A stretch of DNA of 64,000 nucleotides, taken from positions 372,001 to 436,000 of the forward strand of contig LGRT01000013.1 in NCBI GenBank assembly GCA_001642945.1, read 5' to 3'. Shown piece by piece: positions 62,083-64,000 of the stretch. Both the position numbers and the translations under genes were made by a program. Below the pieces are notes generated by a model. It had not been told where the DNA came from and did not search any database. It saw only the letters and a list, made by a program, of their open reading frames with translations. Positions within the stretch are counted from its first letter, which is position 1, and every line of letters begins with the position of its first letter. Origin of the DNA: Rhodobacteraceae bacterium SB2 (GTDB taxonomy: Bacteria; Pseudomonadota; Alphaproteobacteria; Rhodobacterales; Rhodobacteraceae).

Positions 62083-63300
62083 TCAGTGATTCACAAAACC
62101 ATGGCGGTCTATAAGAAAGCGATCCGACAGCGGCAAACTGGCGCCACCAAGGGCTCTTGCATCGCTGCCAATGGTGCCTGCTCGGGCTGTGGGCAGGTCG
62201 ATCCCGGGCGCAACAACGCCTTGGAGCTTTGCATTGACGCCAGCCACGATCCGCGCGCGAATATCCTCTGGTAACCACCCTTCGACCATCACGCATTCGA
62301 AATCTATGATACAAGAGGCGGCGATAATCCCTTCAACCAATGCCGATACGGTTGCAGTGATCCATGTGTCGACCAGCGCCGGATCAATATCCCAATTCTG
62401 GGTGTCTTCCCAAATTGTTTCCGCTATGCCGCCCGCTTCAATTACGGCCTGTTCTAAACGTACAAGCGAGGCAAGATCCATCAACGAGATTGTTGTGCCA
62501 TTGCTTTTGCGTATCGGCAACGGGCCCATTGCAGCGGCATTTCCAGTTTTGCCTGTATAAAGCGAATCGTCCAAAACCAGACCGCCGCCAATGAAAAAGC
62601 CAATGAAAAAATATAAAAAATCACGCGGGCGGTCTTGAGCGCCAAAAACCAGCTCTGCACCGCAGGCTGCGGAGGCATCGTTTTGAAGATAGATTGGAAA
62701 ATCCCATTTCTGTGAAATTCTTTCGGCAATATCTTCGGTTTTCCAATCTTCCATATCTTTGGGGTCAAGGCCCAATGCTTTCGCCCATTCCCAGAGGCGA
62801 AATGGAATGGCAATGCCAAGCCCCGCGACGCGATCGCGCTCTTCATTGGTGAGGTTGTTAAGTAACCTTTCGATTGCCATATGCGTGAATTCGATCACAG
62901 CAGCGGGTGAGGGATAACTGTGCCTCTTGTTGATCCGCGCGCGGATCGCGCCGGTAAAATCAGTGATAACCAAATCCAAACTGCGCCGCCCGACTTTGAG
63001 CCCCAGAAAAAATGCGCCTTCTTTATTCAGTGACATTGGCACAGAGGGCTGGCCAATTTTGCCTCGAATCGGTGTTTCTTTTTGTAATAATTTATCGGCT
63101 TCAAGCGCGCGGGTGATCACCGAAACGGTTTGCGCAGATAAACCCGTAGCGCGGGCGATCTCGGCTTTCGCCATCGGGCCGTTTTGTCGGATCAATGTCA
63201 GCACAAGACGCTCATTATAAGCGCGCACTTTGGTTTGATTCGATCCGCGGGCATAGTGGTTATTGCCGCTATAAGTCGATGTTAAATCGGCCGTTTTCAT
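62083..63300 (-). CDS. ROK-family transcriptional regulator
   Basis: 405 residues. Winged helix at about 30-80 (MAKAEIARATGLSAQTVSVI) then a ROK/actin-ATPase fold, with IYLQNDASAACGAEL and FFIGFFIGGGLVLDDSLYTG. The zinc-binding CxCGxxGC motif of ROK proteins is not present, as in some Rhizobiales/Rhodobacterales sugar regulators. Divergent from frcB; likely controls the fructose operon as FrcR. Confidence 0.86.
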   Translation of the reverse strand: MKTADLTSTYSGNNHYARGSNQTKVRAYNERLVLTLIRQNGPMAKAEIARATGLSAQTVSVITRALEADKLLQKETPIRGKIGQPSVPMSLNKEGAFFLGLKVGRRSLDLVITDFTGAIRARINKRHSYPSPAAVIEFTHMAIERLLNNLTNEERDRVAGLGIAIPFRLWEWAKALGLDPKDMEDWKTEDIAERISQKWDFPIYLQNDASAACGAELVFGAQDRPRDFLYFFIGFFIGGGLVLDDSLYTGKTGNAAAMGPLPIRKSNGTTISLMDLASLVRLEQAVIEAGGIAETIWEDTQNWDIDPALVDTWITATVSALVEGIIAASCIIDFECVMVEGWLPEDIRARIVAGVNAKLQGVVAPGIDLPTARAGTIGSDARALGGASLPLSDRFLIDRHGFVNH

Positions 63301-63430
63301 TTTTCTTAAGCAACCAATCCTTTTATCTCTATATATTATTCTTAAAGCTTTGTTTCTCGAACTGCAATTTTTAAACTTAAATAAGAGTGATTTAATTATT
63401 GACAGTCCGTCAGAATCATTGTCCTTTTAC

Positions 63431-63450
63431 ATCAGATTGGAAGGTCTGAT
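63431..63450. promoter_or_regulatory. Inverted repeat in the frcB promoter region
   Basis: ATCAGA-N8-TCTGAT, a perfect 6-bp repeat downstream of a TTGACA at 63399-63404, about 75 bp before frcB. Possible ROK operator. Confidence 0.35.
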
Positions 63451-63523
63451 CTGTCGGTCTTATGGAGTGAATCATTCATATGGGGTGATCCATGGGGTCT
63501 GATAATATTTTTGGGAGAAAAGT

Positions 63524-64000
63524 ATGAAACACACATTGAACAAAGCGCTTAAAACCGCGTGTGCCGCCTCTGCATTAGCCTTGGCCTCTAGCGTCGCCTT
63601 TGCAGGCGGGCATGGTATTTCGGCTTGCCTGATCACCAAAACGGATACGAACCCGTTTTTTGTGAAGATGAAAGAAGGTGCCACCGCAAAAGCCGAAGAG
63701 CTTGGCATTACTTTAAAATCCTATGCCGGTAAAATTGATGGGGATCACCAAAGCCAAGTGGCGGCGATTGAAACCTGTATCGCTGATGGCGCAAAAGGTA
63801 TTTTGATCACAGCCTCGGACACCAAAGCCATCGTGGGCCCCGTGGCGCAGGCGCGTGACGCTGGTCTGCTGGTTATTGCGCTGGACACACCGCTTGAGCC
63901 GATGGATGCGGCGGATGCGACTTTTGCAACAGATAACTTCCTAGCCGGTGAATTGATCGGCAAATGGGCCGCTGCGGCTTTAGGTGCTGATGCGGCAAAT
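63524..64000 (+). CDS. frcB: Fructose-type ABC transporter binding protein, partial
   Basis: First 159 codons, cut by the right edge. A signal peptide (about 1-27, SSVAFAG) is followed by [20 protein letters not shown] and [20 protein letters not shown], then [20 protein letters not shown], which match FrcB of Sinorhizobium closely in memory. GGGAGA ribosome site before ATG. The fructose/mannose/ribose importer genes frcC and frcA should follow beyond the window. Confidence 0.83.
   Translation, partial: MKHTLNKALKTACAASALALASSVAFAGGHGISACLITKTDTNPFFVKMKEGATAKAEELGITLKSYAGKIDGDHQSQVAAIETCIADGAKGILITASDTKAIVGPVAQARDAGLLVIALDTPLEPMDAADATFATDNFLAGELIGKWAAAALGADAAN

Overview
The window looks like chromosomal DNA of a marine alphaproteobacterium of the Rhodobacterales (Roseobacter group). 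This is inferred from gene content: a eutABC-doeAB-doeD ectoine cluster, a putrescine importer beside a putrescine transaminase, an lptC-lptA-lptB-hpf-ptsN block without rpoN, a nitrilase-grxC-comF string, and a fructose-type binding protein beside a ROK regulator. The base composition reads lower in GC than many cultured roseobacters. No rRNA, tRNA, CRISPR array, insertion sequence or prophage was recognised.

Layout. 1-5.6 kb: putrescine uptake (potFGHI, minus strand), a divergent FCD-type GntR regulator and a spuC-like putrescine:pyruvate aminotransferase. An inverted repeat and a shared 8-mer in the promoters suggest local control. 5.6-7.9 kb: a von Willebrand A (DUF1194) protein, a small exported protein with an S74/tail-fibre-like motif and an EamA exporter. 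7.9-19 kb: a minus-strand run of a complete polyamine-type ABC importer (ATPase, binding protein, two permeases) followed by eutA, eutB, eutC, doeA, doeB and a doeD/atf-like transaminase. The layout is that of an (hydroxy)ectoine uptake and degradation operon, but with a PotABCD-like importer in place of the TRAP (UehABC) or EhuABCD systems I know, and with no EnuR, AsnC/DoeX or DoeC gene in view. 19.2-26.7 kb: deacetylase-family protein, xseB-ispA-dxs (isoprenoid precursors), an SDR, a methyltransferase and a thiolase.

26.7-34.4 kb: a ten-gene Mrp/Mbh-like cation/proton antiporter operon with three large ND-type subunits, a fused MbhD/MbhE-like subunit and a small extra membrane protein. A MarR regulator, a nitrilase, grxC and a comF gene with an in-frame TGA follow. 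36.8-43.4 kb: methyltransferase, ferrochelatase, then a minus-strand run of acyl/CoA-type enzymes. 43.6-47.5 kb: RNase D, lptCAB, hpf, ptsN. 47.5-48.1 kb: two truncated genes (sulfotransferase, capsule-export permease) abutting head to head, a deletion scar. 48.2-55.1 kb: dnaK-dnaJ, radC, an unlisted 43-residue membrane protein and a long-tailed DEAD-box helicase. 55.3-61.9 kb: a LysR regulator divergent from a CuyA/D-cysteine desulfhydrase-like enzyme and an OpuA/ProU-type importer whose permease has an unusual N-terminal half, then an alpha/beta hydrolase. 62-64 kb: a ROK regulator divergent from frcB, which runs off the window.

A recurring feature is a strong hairpin just downstream of all three complete binding-protein genes, before the next transporter gene. 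It probably sets the excess of binding protein over membrane subunits. The best candidates for something undescribed are the ectoine cluster with its PotABCD-type importer, the CuyA-linked importer with the extended permease, the interrupted comF, and the apparent ATA start inside the antiporter operon.
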